A stretch of 64,000 bases of DNA, taken from the NCBI RefSeq assembly GCF_902506265.1, contig NZ_LR733556.1:2212515-2276514 (forward strand), given 5' to 3'. The DNA comes from Flavobacterium sp. 9AF. GTDB lineage: Bacteria > Bacteroidota > Bacteroidia > Flavobacteriales > Flavobacteriaceae. Shown piece after piece: positions 1-7,940 of this stretch; position 1 is the stretch's first letter, and every line of letters starts with the position of its first letter. Made by a program: the position numbers and the translations under genes. The notes beneath the pieces are model-generated. The model searched no databases and had not been told where the DNA came from. It worked only from the letters and a program-made list of their open reading frames with translations.

Positions 1-5
1 CCCTT

Positions 6-64
6 GGGGTTGTCAAGTAAATTGAGATTTTTAAAAAATAAATCTCAATTTACTTGACAACCCC
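6..64. repeat. Long perfect inverted repeat (25-bp arms, 9-nt loop)
   Basis: The arms at 6-30 and 40-64 are exact reverse complements, starting GGGGTTGTCAAG and ending CTTGACAACCCC, around an A/T loop at 31-39. Neither strand has a U-run after the stem, so it does not look like an ordinary intrinsic terminator. The right arm carries a TTGACA that could act as the upstream element of the queA promoter. It may be an operator, a small palindromic repeat or a bidirectional transcription block. The sequence itself is certain; its role is not. Confidence 0.85.
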
Positions 65-85
65 TATTTCACAATCGTATATTTG
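54..85 (+). promoter_or_regulatory. Candidate queA promoter
   Basis: TATATTTG at 78-85 matches the Bacteroidota -7 consensus TAnnTTTG. TTGACA at 54-59 lies 18 nt upstream, inside the right arm of the palindrome at 6-64. The queA start codon is 59 nt after the -7 element. It is a prediction from consensus match only. Confidence 0.5.
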
Positions 86-144
86 CAACCGTTTTGATTT
101 CAGAAAAAATCTGATTTCTACTATTTTAAATTATAAATGTAACT

Positions 145-1194
145 ATGAAGTTATCCAATTTCAATTTTAATTTACCTGAAGAATTATTAGCTGAATTTCC
201 AGCTGAAAATAGAGACGAATCTCGTTTAATGGTTGTGAATCGCAAAACAGGTACAATAGAGCATAAATTATTTAAAGATATTATTGATTATTTCGATGAT
301 GGAGATGTTATGGTATTAAATAACACTAAAGTATTTCCTGCTCGTTTGTATGGTAATAAAGAAAAAACAGGAGCTCGTATTGAAGTTTTCTTACTTAGAG
401 AATTAAATGCAGAACAACGTTTATGGGATGTTTTGGTTGATCCTGCTCGTAAAATACGTATTGGAAATAAATTGTATTTTGGTGATGACGATTCATTAGT
501 GGCTGAAGTTATTGACAACACTACTTCTAGAGGAAGAACCTTACGCTTTTTATATGATGGTTCTTATGAAGAATTCAGAGAAAAATTAGTTGAACTTGGA
601 GAAACTCCAATTCCTAAATATATTAACAGAGAAGTTACTCCTGAAGATGCAGAGCGTTATCAAACCATTTATGCAAAAGAAGAAGGAGCAGTTGCAGCGC
701 CAACAGCAGGTTTGCACTTTTCTAAACATTTATTAAAACGTTTAGAAATTAAAGGAATTAATTTTGCTGAAGTTACGCTACATGTTGGTCTTGGAACATT
801 TAATCCCGTTGAAGTAGAAGATTTATCTAAACATAAAATGGATTCTGAAGAAATGGTGATTACTCAAGAAGCTTGTGATATTGTTAATAAAGCAAAATTA
901 TCAAAGAAAAAAGTTTGTTGTGTAGGAACTACTTCTATGCGCGCCATGGAAAGTTCTGTTTCTTCTGCTAAAACATTAAACCCTTATGTGGGTTGGACAA
1001 ATAAATTCATTTATCCTCCTTATGATTTTAGCATTGCAGATTGTATGATTACTAATTTTCATACACCAAAATCAACTTTATTAATGATGATTTCAGCTTT
1101 CTGCGGCCATGACTTAATGAAAAAAGCCTACGCTGAAGCAATTGCAGAAAAATATAGATTCTATTCTTATGGTGATGCCATGCTAATATTATAA
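145..1194 (+). CDS. queA: S-adenosylmethionine:tRNA ribosyltransferase-isomerase QueA
   Basis: QueA transfers and isomerises the ribosyl part of S-adenosylmethionine onto 7-aminomethyl-7-deazaguanine in tRNA, giving epoxyqueuosine. At 349 residues it has the usual family length. It begins with the typical [19 protein letters not shown] region and contains the conserved [12 protein letters not shown] block near residues 180-193 and [10 protein letters not shown] near 212. The end SYGDAMLIL is also typical. It is cytoplasmic and apparently monocistronic: a terminator hairpin follows at 1221. Another queuosine-pathway gene, queE, lies at 15619, not linked in an operon. Confidence 0.97.
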   Translation: MKLSNFNFNLPEELLAEFPAENRDESRLMVVNRKTGTIEHKLFKDIIDYFDDGDVMVLNNTKVFPARLYGNKEKTGARIEVFLLRELNAEQRLWDVLVDPARKIRIGNKLYFGDDDSLVAEVIDNTTSRGRTLRFLYDGSYEEFREKLVELGETPIPKYINREVTPEDAERYQTIYAKEEGAVAAPTAGLHFSKHLLKRLEIKGINFAEVTLHVGLGTFNPVEVEDLSKHKMDSEEMVITQEACDIVNKAKLSKKKVCCVGTTSMRAMESSVSSAKTLNPYVGWTNKFIYPPYDFSIADCMITNFHTPKSTLLMMISAFCGHDLMKKAYAEAIAEKYRFYSYGDAMLIL

Positions 1195-1220
1195 TGTTAG
1201 AAATAACTATTTCATAATTT

Positions 1221-1250
1221 AATCTCATCAGCAATGGTGAGATTTTTTTT
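1221..1250 (+). terminator. Intrinsic terminator after queA
   Basis: AATCTCA (1221-1227) pairs with TGAGATT (1238-1244), extended by two inner pairs, and is followed by a T-run to 1250. It sits 26 nt after the queA stop. Confidence 0.8.
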
Positions 1251-1273
1251 GGAACCAATCAAAAGGAATTTTT

Positions 1274-1360
1274 GTGAGCCATTTTCCTGCTGTACGTTAT
1301 ATTTTTTCTAAAAATGAATTTTAGAAAAAGATACCACTTCCATCAGAGTTAGTCGGGTTT
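1274..1360. repeat. Dispersed palindromic intergenic repeat, copy A
   Basis: This non-coding segment shares its order of conserved blocks with 20530-20655: TTCCTGCT, CGTT, a T-rich arm, an A-rich complementary arm ending AAAAAG, then CCACT, ATC and a GGGGCTA-like end. The T-rich and A-rich arms can pair as a long hairpin. From memory, related intergenic sequences occur in many Flavobacterium genomes; I cannot name a catalogued family. The rest of the gap to kynU (1361-1516) is A/T-rich with no gene seen. Confidence 0.6.
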
Positions 1361-1516
1361 TCTTAAACTGTTTGGAATTTTAATTTAATACATTCAGAAT
1401 TTTTTTAAAATGAATATAAATAATTAGTATAAATCCTATTAAACAAACTTTCTAAATTAGAAACTTTCAAACCTTTAAACTTTTCAATACTTTTACGCTC
1501 ATTAAAATAAAAACTA

Positions 1517-2806
1517 ATGAATTTTCAAAATACGAGAGAATTTGCTCAAGAATTAGACCGTCAAGACGAATTAGCGAAATATAGAGAAGAATTTATTTTT
1601 CCTCAAGTAAATGGTAAAAATGTAATTTATTTTACTGGAAATTCTTTGGGTTTACAGTCTAAATCTGCAAAAAAATATGTAGAAGAGGTTATGCAAGATT
1701 GGGGAAGCCTAGCTGTAGAAGGTCATTTTTATGCAGACAAACCTTGGTGGGATTACCAAGAGCGTTTTTGCCAACCGTTAAGCGAAATTGTAGGTGCTAA
1801 ACCTACAGAGGTAGGTGTAATGAATACATTAACTGTAAATCTTCATTTGTTGATGGTGTCTTTTTACCAACCTTCTTCAAAAAAATTTAAAATTATTTGT
1901 GAAGAAAAAGCTTTTCCATCCGATCAATATATGTTTCAATCGCAAGTAGCATTTCATGCGAAAAGTATTGGATTTGATCCAAAAGAAGCTATCGTTGAAA
2001 TTAAAAGACGTGATGGAGAGCACAATATTCGACTCGAAGATGTGCTTTCTAAAATTGAGGAAGTTGGTCAGGAATTGGCTTTGGTCTTAATAGGTGGTGT
2101 AAATTATTATACCGGTCAAGTTTTTGATATGAAAACGATTACAGAAGCTGGACATAAAGTGGGCGCTTTTGTAGGTTGGGATTTAGCTCATGCTGCTGGA
2201 AATATCGTACTGAAATTACACGACTGGAATGTGGATTTTGCAGCTTGGTGTAGTTATAAATACATGAATTCTGGACCTGGAAATGCTTCGGGTTACTTTA
2301 TTCATGAAAAACATCATAATGACACTACTTTATCTCGTTTTGCAGGTTGGTGGGGACATAATAAGGAACGTCGTTTTCTAATGGAACCTAATTTTGACCC
2401 TGCTCGTAGTGCTGATGGTTGGCAAATTAGTAATTTACCAGTATTAACATTGGCCCCATATTTAGCTTCTGTACATATGTTTGCTGAAATTGGTATGCCC
2501 AAATTAATTAAAAAAAGAGATTTAATAACGAGTTATTTAGAATTCATCCTTCACGAAATTGATGCTGAGATTGAAGGAACAGAATTTGAAATTATAACTC
2601 CTAGTAATCCCAATGAAAGAGCTTGTCAATTATCGGTTTATTTACACGGACAAGGAAGAGCTTTATTTGAGTATTTAATGAAAAATGGAGTGATTACAGA
2701 TTGGAGGGAACCGAATGTAATTCGATTAGCACCTGTGCCTTTGTATTCTTCTTTCGAAGACATGTATGAATTTGGACAAATATTAAAAAAAGGGATAATT
2801 AGATAG
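1517..2806 (+). CDS. kynU: Kynureninase KynU
   Basis: A PLP-dependent hydrolase that splits kynurenine or 3-hydroxykynurenine into anthranilate or 3-hydroxyanthranilate plus alanine. The 429-residue length fits the family. The cofactor region is clear: the aspartate block DLAHAAGN near residues 224-231, and the Schiff-base lysine K248 in WCSYKYMNSGPG. TGNSLGLQ near the N-terminus is also typical of kynureninases. The enzyme for the preceding step, kynurenine 3-monooxygenase, is at 7941 on the same strand. A broken small gene and a ureohydrolase follow directly. A degenerate -7 element (TACTTTTA, 1488-1495) precedes the start. Confidence 0.96.
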   Translation: MNFQNTREFAQELDRQDELAKYREEFIFPQVNGKNVIYFTGNSLGLQSKSAKKYVEEVMQDWGSLAVEGHFYADKPWWDYQERFCQPLSEIVGAKPTEVGVMNTLTVNLHLLMVSFYQPSSKKFKIICEEKAFPSDQYMFQSQVAFHAKSIGFDPKEAIVEIKRRDGEHNIRLEDVLSKIEEVGQELALVLIGGVNYYTGQVFDMKTITEAGHKVGAFVGWDLAHAAGNIVLKLHDWNVDFAAWCSYKYMNSGPGNASGYFIHEKHHNDTTLSRFAGWWGHNKERRFLMEPNFDPARSADGWQISNLPVLTLAPYLASVHMFAEIGMPKLIKKRDLITSYLEFILHEIDAEIEGTEFEIITPSNPNERACQLSVYLHGQGRALFEYLMKNGVITDWREPNVIRLAPVPLYSSFEDMYEFGQILKKGIIR

Positions 2807-2854
2807 TTCGATTAATAGATAATTAGAAGTTTCAAAAACTTACATAATTAAAAT

Positions 2855-3040
2855 ATGCACAGATTCAAAGAATTTTCTAGATTTCTTGAAATTGCCATCG
2901 GTTCATGTTATGAAATCGAAACGTAACTTTTAATTGCAATTGATTTAGATTTAATTAATAAAGAAACTTCAATTGCACTATTAAATGAATTGAATAAAAT
3001 TATACCAATGACTTCAAAATTTAAATCAACATTAAAATAA
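2855..3040 (+). pseudogene. Remnant of a four-helix-bundle (23S rRNA IVP-type) protein
   Basis: Reading from 2855 gives MHRFKEFSRFLEIAIGSCYE, then after EIET an in-frame TAA at 2924-2926, and continues as LLIAIDLDLINKETSIALLN to a stop at 3038. This matches the C-terminal half of the four-helix-bundle/S23 family (KEFSRFLDIALGSSFELETQLLLA...). The stop replaces an expected glutamine codon, a CAA-to-TAA change. The N-terminal half is absent upstream. The gene is therefore 5'-truncated and interrupted. Family assignment rests on remembered family sequence. Confidence 0.75.
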
Positions 3041-3070
3041 TAACATTCTTTAGAGTTCAAATTGATTTCC

Positions 3071-3109
3071 AAAAATCTAATAATCTAAAAATCTAATAAT
3101 CTAAAAATC
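3071..3109. repeat. Tandem 16-bp repeat before the ureohydrolase gene
   Basis: AAAAATCTAATAATCT occurs twice head to tail (3071-3086, 3087-3102), followed by a partial third unit that ends four bases before the start codon at 3114. It may arise by slippage and would change spacing in the leader. Confidence 0.8.
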
Positions 3110-3113
3110 AAAA

Positions 3114-4196
3114 ATGACAAAACAACAAATTATAGAGAACTTTGATCCGAGTCAACCAGGATTAGCGGATGCAACCATTTTTGGCTTGCCTTTTTCAGCT
3201 GAACAAAGTGAAATCATTGTAATTCCTGTGCCTTGGGAAGTTACCGTAAGTTATGGTGCTGGAGCATCAGAAGGTCCAGAAGCAATTTTAGATGCTTCTT
3301 TTCAAGTGGATTTATTACACCAAGATTTTCCAGATTTATGGAAATTAGGAATCTATATGGACGAAGTTCCTGAACATTGGGCAAAAAATTCAGAAAAATA
3401 CAAAGGATTGGCACAACCTATTATTGAAGCCTTAGAAAATGGTGAAGATGTTGCTACTTTTCCAGCGTTGCAATCGGATTTAGATAAAATCAATAAAGTG
3501 TGTAGAGAGTTGCATACAGAAGTAAAAGAACGTGTGCAATATTGGATGGATAAAGGGAAAAAAGTAGTCCTTTTAGGGGGAGATCATTCTACACCTTTAG
3601 GTTATTATGAAGCTTTGGCATCCAAATACGAAAGCTTTGGTATTTTACATTTAGATGCACATATGGATTTGCGAATTGCCTATGAAGGATTTACCTATTC
3701 TCATGCATCTATAATGTATAATGCGTTGCAATTGCCTCAAATTAGTAAAATTGTACAAGTTGGTATTCGTGATTTCTGTGAACAAGAAGTCGATGTTGTT
3801 ACTAAAGAAAATGGAAGAGTTTTAGTGCATACGGATTTAGATTTAAAAAAACAATTGTTTGAAGGCAACACTTGGCAACATTTGTGTGACACGATTATTA
3901 ATTCATTACCAAGAAAAGTTTGTGTTTCTTTTGATATCGATGCTATGGATGCTTTATATTGTCCTAATACTGGAACACCCGTTCCAGGAGGATTAACCTA
4001 TGAGCAAGCTGTTTATCTATTAAATCGATTAGTAGAATCAGGAAAAGAAATTATTGGTTTTGATTTAGTAGAAGTAGCACCAGGAGAAAATGATTGGGAT
4101 GGAAATGTTGGTGCAAGAATGTTGTTCCAAATGTGTGGAGCTTTTGCCAAATCACAAAAAATGGAGGTTGGAGAGAAAATAGTGTTTAAAAAATAA
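3114..4196 (+). CDS. Ureohydrolase (arginase/agmatinase/formiminoglutamase family)
   Basis: A manganese hydrolase of the ureohydrolase superfamily, which cleaves guanidino, formimino or related C-N bonds. The metal-ligand motifs are present: GGDHS near residue 154, LDAHMD near 180, and SFDIDAMD near 268 (the usual proline after this motif is alanine). TGTPVPGG resembles agmatinases. At 360 residues it is longer than typical agmatinase (about 300), mostly in the N-terminal half. Substrate cannot be read from the sequence. It sits between kynU and, further on, kmo, which may or may not be meaningful. Cytoplasmic, with no signal peptide. Confidence 0.85.
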   Translation: MTKQQIIENFDPSQPGLADATIFGLPFSAEQSEIIVIPVPWEVTVSYGAGASEGPEAILDASFQVDLLHQDFPDLWKLGIYMDEVPEHWAKNSEKYKGLAQPIIEALENGEDVATFPALQSDLDKINKVCRELHTEVKERVQYWMDKGKKVVLLGGDHSTPLGYYEALASKYESFGILHLDAHMDLRIAYEGFTYSHASIMYNALQLPQISKIVQVGIRDFCEQEVDVVTKENGRVLVHTDLDLKKQLFEGNTWQHLCDTIINSLPRKVCVSFDIDAMDALYCPNTGTPVPGGLTYEQAVYLLNRLVESGKEIIGFDLVEVAPGENDWDGNVGARMLFQMCGAFAKSQKMEVGEKIVFKK

Positions 4197-4302
4197 GATT
4201 TTTCTGCAAATATTGTTTAAATATAAACTTTTAAAAAAATAATGTAAAATGAATCATGGCTTTTGCGTGTAATTTTGAATTGTTAATTTAAAGATCAGAA
4301 TT

Positions 4303-4692
4303 ATGAAAAAGTTAATGATAGTGATAGGATTAATTTCAATAGTTTCATGTAAGCATACTGATACTGAAATGGAACTAGCAAAACAAGAAGTTATAGATTC
4401 GATACAAGTAGCACAAGAAAAACAACGTGTTATCGATTCTATGAAATTAGTCACAGTAAAAGAGAAAGAAGTAATTTATGTAAATAATAATCCCCAAACT
4501 ACTACTGTTACTGAAAGAAAAGGAATGAGCAATGCAGCTAAAGGGGCTTTAATTGGAGCTGGAGTAGGTGCTGCAACAGGTGCTATTGTAAGTGATAAAA
4601 AAGGTACTGGTGCCATCATTGGTGGATTAGCAGGTGCTGGTGTAGGTGCTGGTACTGGAGCAATAATTGACGAAAAGAAAAAGAAAGAATAG
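4303..4692 (+). CDS. Glycine-zipper lipoprotein
   Basis: A 129-residue exported protein. Its signal peptide ends in a lipobox (LISIVSC, Cys16), so it is probably anchored in a membrane facing the periplasm. Residues 20-50 are charged and likely helical. The second half contains a glycine zipper (GALIGAGVGAATGAIV, then GAIIGGLAGAGVGAGTGAII), a pattern able to insert in or pack against membranes. The tail is lysine-rich. No specific function can be assigned; similar small lipoproteins are common in flavobacteria. A terminator follows at 4718. Confidence 0.8.
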   Translation: MKKLMIVIGLISIVSCKHTDTEMELAKQEVIDSIQVAQEKQRVIDSMKLVTVKEKEVIYVNNNPQTTTVTERKGMSNAAKGALIGAGVGAATGAIVSDKKGTGAIIGGLAGAGVGAGTGAIIDEKKKKE

Positions 4693-4717
4693 TTAAAGTT
4701 AGGTTAGGTAGGTTGAT

Positions 4718-4752
4718 AAGGGTTGGGATAAAATTTGTCTCAACCCTTTTTT
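4718..4752 (+). terminator. Intrinsic terminator
   Basis: AAGGGTTG (4718-4725) and CAACCCTT form a stem extended by G-U and Watson-Crick pairs around an A/T loop, ending in a T-run. The run overlaps the stop codon of the convergent photolyase gene. Confidence 0.8.
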
Positions 4753-6283
4753 AATATTTGTTTAGATTAGTAATAATATCTTGTGCTTTTTCTTTAATTT
4801 TGGATAATTCTTCAGGTTTTATTTTTTCAAGAAGTGCTAGCATCATTGCCATTCTTGGATTATTTTTAAAATGATCTTTTTTATCATCTAAAAAATTCCA
4901 ATACAAACTATTGAACGGACAAGCCTTGTTGCCTATTTTTTCTTTTACTTTATAATGACAATCTTTGCAATAATTACTCATTTTATGGATATAACTTCCT
5001 GAGGAAACATAAGGCTTTGTTGCTAAAATACCACCATCCGCATACTGACTCATGCCTCTTGTATTGGGTAATTCTACCCACTCTATAGCATCAATGTAAA
5101 CTCCTAAATACCATGCGTCTACCACATCAGGATGTAACTGGGTGAGCAAAGAAAAATTACCAATTACCATTAACCTTTGAATGTGATGCGCATAAGCTTC
5201 GTTTAAACTTTGATGTAAACTATGTTGCATACATTTCATTTTGGTTTTGCCAGTCCAATAAAAATCGGGTAGTTTATTGTAATTTTCTAATGTATTTAAC
5301 GTAGCATACTTTGGCATTTCTTTCCAATAAATACCTCTTACATATTCTCTCCAGCCTATAATTTGTCTTACAAAGCCCTCTATTTGAGCAATGTCAATTG
5401 TACTTTTATTTTTTTCATAATAAGAAACTACCGTTTCAATTACTTCTTTTGGAGATATCATTTTTGAATTCATCGCAAATGATAATCGAGAATGAAAAAG
5501 AAACGAATCGTTACTATACAAAGCATCTTGAAATGCACCAAAATGTTCTAAAAGATTTTTACAAAAATAGGTCAGTAAAGAAAGACTTTCTTTTCTATTG
5601 GTAGGCCAAGGGAAATTAGCTGTATCAATGGAGCCAAACGTTTTTACGCCCGCTTTTTCAATTTCTTCAACCAATTTGGTTACGTCTTTTTCATATAATA
5701 AGGGTTTTGGAATTGCAATTTCTTCATTGTATTTATTTCTATTTTTATGATCAAAATTCCATTTTCCACCTAGAGGTTGGTCATTAATCATTAAAATATG
5801 ATGTTTCTTACGCATCATGCGATAAAAATTTTCCATCAGAAGATTTTTTTTTCCTTCAAAGAAGGTAGCTAATTCGGTTCTAGTAGTATAAAAATGTTCC
5901 GTATCAAAAGCTTCAGAATTAATTTTTAGATTGTTACAAATTGCTTTCAGTTGTTGGTCTAACCGAAATTCATCCGGTAATTGATATTCGAATTTTTCAA
6001 TTTGTTTTTCTTCAATAACTTGTGCGATTATTTTTTCTAAACTTTGAAGGTTTTTTGGTTCTGAAATAGTGAAATAGACAATTTGATGCCCAGCTTTTTC
6101 AATAGCTTCAGCAAAATTGCGCATGGATAGAAAAAAAGCGACTACTTTTTGAATGTGATGTTTCACATAATCGGTTTCCTGACGCATTTCTGCCATTAGA
6201 TAAATGGTATTTTTATTTTTTTCTTTAAACCAAGAATGTTTTGCATTGAGTTGGTCACCTAGTACAAGTCGCAGTTTTTTCAT
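4751..6283 (-). CDS. Cryptochrome/photolyase, iron-sulfur bacterial type (FeS-BCP)
   Basis: A flavoprotein of the bacterial iron-sulfur cryptochrome/photolyase group (COG3046); characterised members repair (6-4) photoproducts. It starts with the family-specific LRLVLGDQLN. Four cysteines fit the 4Fe-4S pattern of PhrB: one in TKMKCMQHS, then a CxxC (YCKDC) and a third-block cysteine 13 residues on (NKACPF). The FAD-binding C-terminal region is intact and the 510-residue length is normal. It is the last gene of a minus-strand operon with cry-DASH (34-bp gap) and a DUF2256 protein, suggesting joint light-dependent DNA repair. Confidence 0.92.
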   Translation of the reverse strand: MKKLRLVLGDQLNAKHSWFKEKNKNTIYLMAEMRQETDYVKHHIQKVVAFFLSMRNFAEAIEKAGHQIVYFTISEPKNLQSLEKIIAQVIEEKQIEKFEYQLPDEFRLDQQLKAICNNLKINSEAFDTEHFYTTRTELATFFEGKKNLLMENFYRMMRKKHHILMINDQPLGGKWNFDHKNRNKYNEEIAIPKPLLYEKDVTKLVEEIEKAGVKTFGSIDTANFPWPTNRKESLSLLTYFCKNLLEHFGAFQDALYSNDSFLFHSRLSFAMNSKMISPKEVIETVVSYYEKNKSTIDIAQIEGFVRQIIGWREYVRGIYWKEMPKYATLNTLENYNKLPDFYWTGKTKMKCMQHSLHQSLNEAYAHHIQRLMVIGNFSLLTQLHPDVVDAWYLGVYIDAIEWVELPNTRGMSQYADGGILATKPYVSSGSYIHKMSNYCKDCHYKVKEKIGNKACPFNSLYWNFLDDKKDHFKNNPRMAMMLALLEKIKPEELSKIKEKAQDIITNLNKY

Positions 6284-6317
6284 GCTTATTATTTGTTAGT
6301 TATGATTCTTTTCTATT

Positions 6318-7619
6318 TCATTGGTTTAACCAAAGTTTTTGATAGTCACCATTTGCATCGTATAGTTCTGCTTGTCTTTGAATATTGAATTTTCTATCTC
6401 TAGGGTCATTACCCACTCCAGCAGTGTACATCCAATTGCCATAATTTGAATGCACATCATAATCTATAAGCATGCTTTCAAAATAGGCAGCACCCATTCT
6501 CCAATCTTGTTGCCATTCTTTTGCCCAAAAACTCGCTACGTTTTGTCGGCCTCGATTGCTCATAAATCCCGTTTTTGCTAATTCTATCATATTGGCATTC
6601 ACAAAAGGTTCGTTGGTTTGCCCTAGAATCCACTGGTTAAAAGCTTTTGAATTAGTCTTCCAATGGTATTCTTTGTCTAAAATGCCTTGTAGTTGAAATA
6701 TTTTGGAGCCTTGTTGGAAGGAAATATATTTAAAATAATCACGCCAAAGAAGTTCAAAGAACAACCAATAGGTATCTTCATTAGCACCTATAGCACTTTC
6801 ATAATCTTTAATTTTCCAATAAATAGTTTTGGCTGAAAGGCTACCGTTGGCTAACCAAGATGAAAATTTCGAACTATAATTGGTTCCAATTAATCCATTT
6901 CGGGTTTGTTTGTAGTGCGATAGATTTTGGGTTTCCCAAAAATAATTTTCTAAACGTAGTAAGGCTTGATTTTCCCCTCCTTTAAATGGAAATGCTGTAT
7001 TTGGATGTTTTTCAAATGTTTGAAAACCTAAATCTTCTAAAGTTGGTAAGAGCGTGTTGTTTGGAATAAAATTTTCATGTGGTTGTTTTTGGATGGAAAT
7101 AGTTGGTGAAATGCTACCTTCTTTTTCACATTTTTTTCTAAAATCGGTAAAGATTTTTGGAATAGTTTTTATTTCAAAGGGAATATTTTCAGGTAAAAAT
7201 AGAAACTGATCATAACTTTCTACAAATGGAATATTTTTGAATTTTTCCTGAGATTGAAGTTGACTTTTGATATTTTGACTCACACAAACTTCTTCATTAG
7301 TCCATTCTTTTTGAGTGTAAATGCTGTCAATTTGATGTTCTTCAACTAATTTAGGAATTATATCTTCTGGTTTTTCTTGATAAACGAATAAAGAAATATT
7401 TTTCTTTTTTAAATTTTCTTTTAATTCAGCTACGGTTTCAATAAGAAATTGTGCTCGAAACTTTTCTGTTTTTTTAAAGCCATAGTTTGTAATTGCAAAA
7501 TGTCTAGGATCAAAACAATACACACCAATACATGTTTTTGAGTTTTGAATAGCTTTAAGTAAGGAGAGATTATCCGCTACACGTAAATCATTTCTAAACC
7601 AGACTAAATTATTTTTCAT
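6318..7619 (-). CDS. DASH-family cryptochrome
   Basis: A blue-light flavoprotein with photolyase fold. Characterised cry-DASH proteins repair cyclobutane pyrimidine dimers in single-stranded DNA. Length 433 fits. The start NLVWFRNDLRVADN is the antenna-domain signature. The FAD/active-site part has GSLSAKTIYW, FFELLWRDYFKYI, TGFMSNRGRQNVASF and DYDVHSNYGNWMYTAGVGND, all characteristic of DASH rather than class I photolyases. It lies between the DUF2256 gene and the FeS-type photolyase on the same strand. Confidence 0.95.
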   Translation of the reverse strand: MKNNLVWFRNDLRVADNLSLLKAIQNSKTCIGVYCFDPRHFAITNYGFKKTEKFRAQFLIETVAELKENLKKKNISLFVYQEKPEDIIPKLVEEHQIDSIYTQKEWTNEEVCVSQNIKSQLQSQEKFKNIPFVESYDQFLFLPENIPFEIKTIPKIFTDFRKKCEKEGSISPTISIQKQPHENFIPNNTLLPTLEDLGFQTFEKHPNTAFPFKGGENQALLRLENYFWETQNLSHYKQTRNGLIGTNYSSKFSSWLANGSLSAKTIYWKIKDYESAIGANEDTYWLFFELLWRDYFKYISFQQGSKIFQLQGILDKEYHWKTNSKAFNQWILGQTNEPFVNANMIELAKTGFMSNRGRQNVASFWAKEWQQDWRMGAAYFESMLIDYDVHSNYGNWMYTAGVGNDPRDRKFNIQRQAELYDANGDYQKLWLNQ

Positions 7620-7655
7620 TTCTATATTTTGAAGTTGATCTTTACAAATAACTAT

Positions 7656-7799
7656 TTATGTATTCATTTTATTTCTCCTACATTTTTCACTGCAATACAT
7701 TACTTCCTCCCAATTTTTCATCCATTTCTTTCTCCATGTAAAGAATAACCCACATTTTTTACATTTTTTTTCTGGTAAGTGTACTTTCTTGTGTGTCAT
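7656..7799 (-). CDS. DUF2256 small zinc-ribbon-like protein
   Basis: A 47-residue protein too short for ordinary length cut-offs. It begins [20 protein letters not shown] and continues [20 protein letters not shown]. The two Cys pairs, CxxC near residue 13 and CxxxC near 36, are arranged like a small metal-binding knuckle. The PEK-C-x2-C-G-x2-F-TWRKKW core matches DUF2256. DUF2256 genes are often found beside cryptochrome/photolyase genes, and here cry-DASH starts 36 bp downstream on the same strand. Function is unknown; the context suggests a link to photolyase assembly or regulation, which is inference. Confidence 0.85.
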   Translation of the reverse strand: MTHKKVHLPEKKCKKCGLFFTWRKKWMKNWEEVMYCSEKCRRNKMNT

Positions 7800-7913
7800 T
7801 TTTTTGAAAAATAAAAGTTATTTTTGTTTAACAAAAATAATAAATTATTAAACAAAATATGTTTCTAAATAAAAAAAGTAACTTTTCTCTTAGCTTGCTT
7901 CTTTTTTATTACT

Positions 7914-7921
7914 TATTTTTG
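7914..7921 (+). promoter_or_regulatory. Candidate kmo promoter -7 element
   Basis: TATTTTTG matches TAnnTTTG, 19 nt before the kmo ATG. The upstream element is not clear. Confidence 0.4.
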
Positions 7922-7940
7922 TGTGAAGAAATAGTTAATA

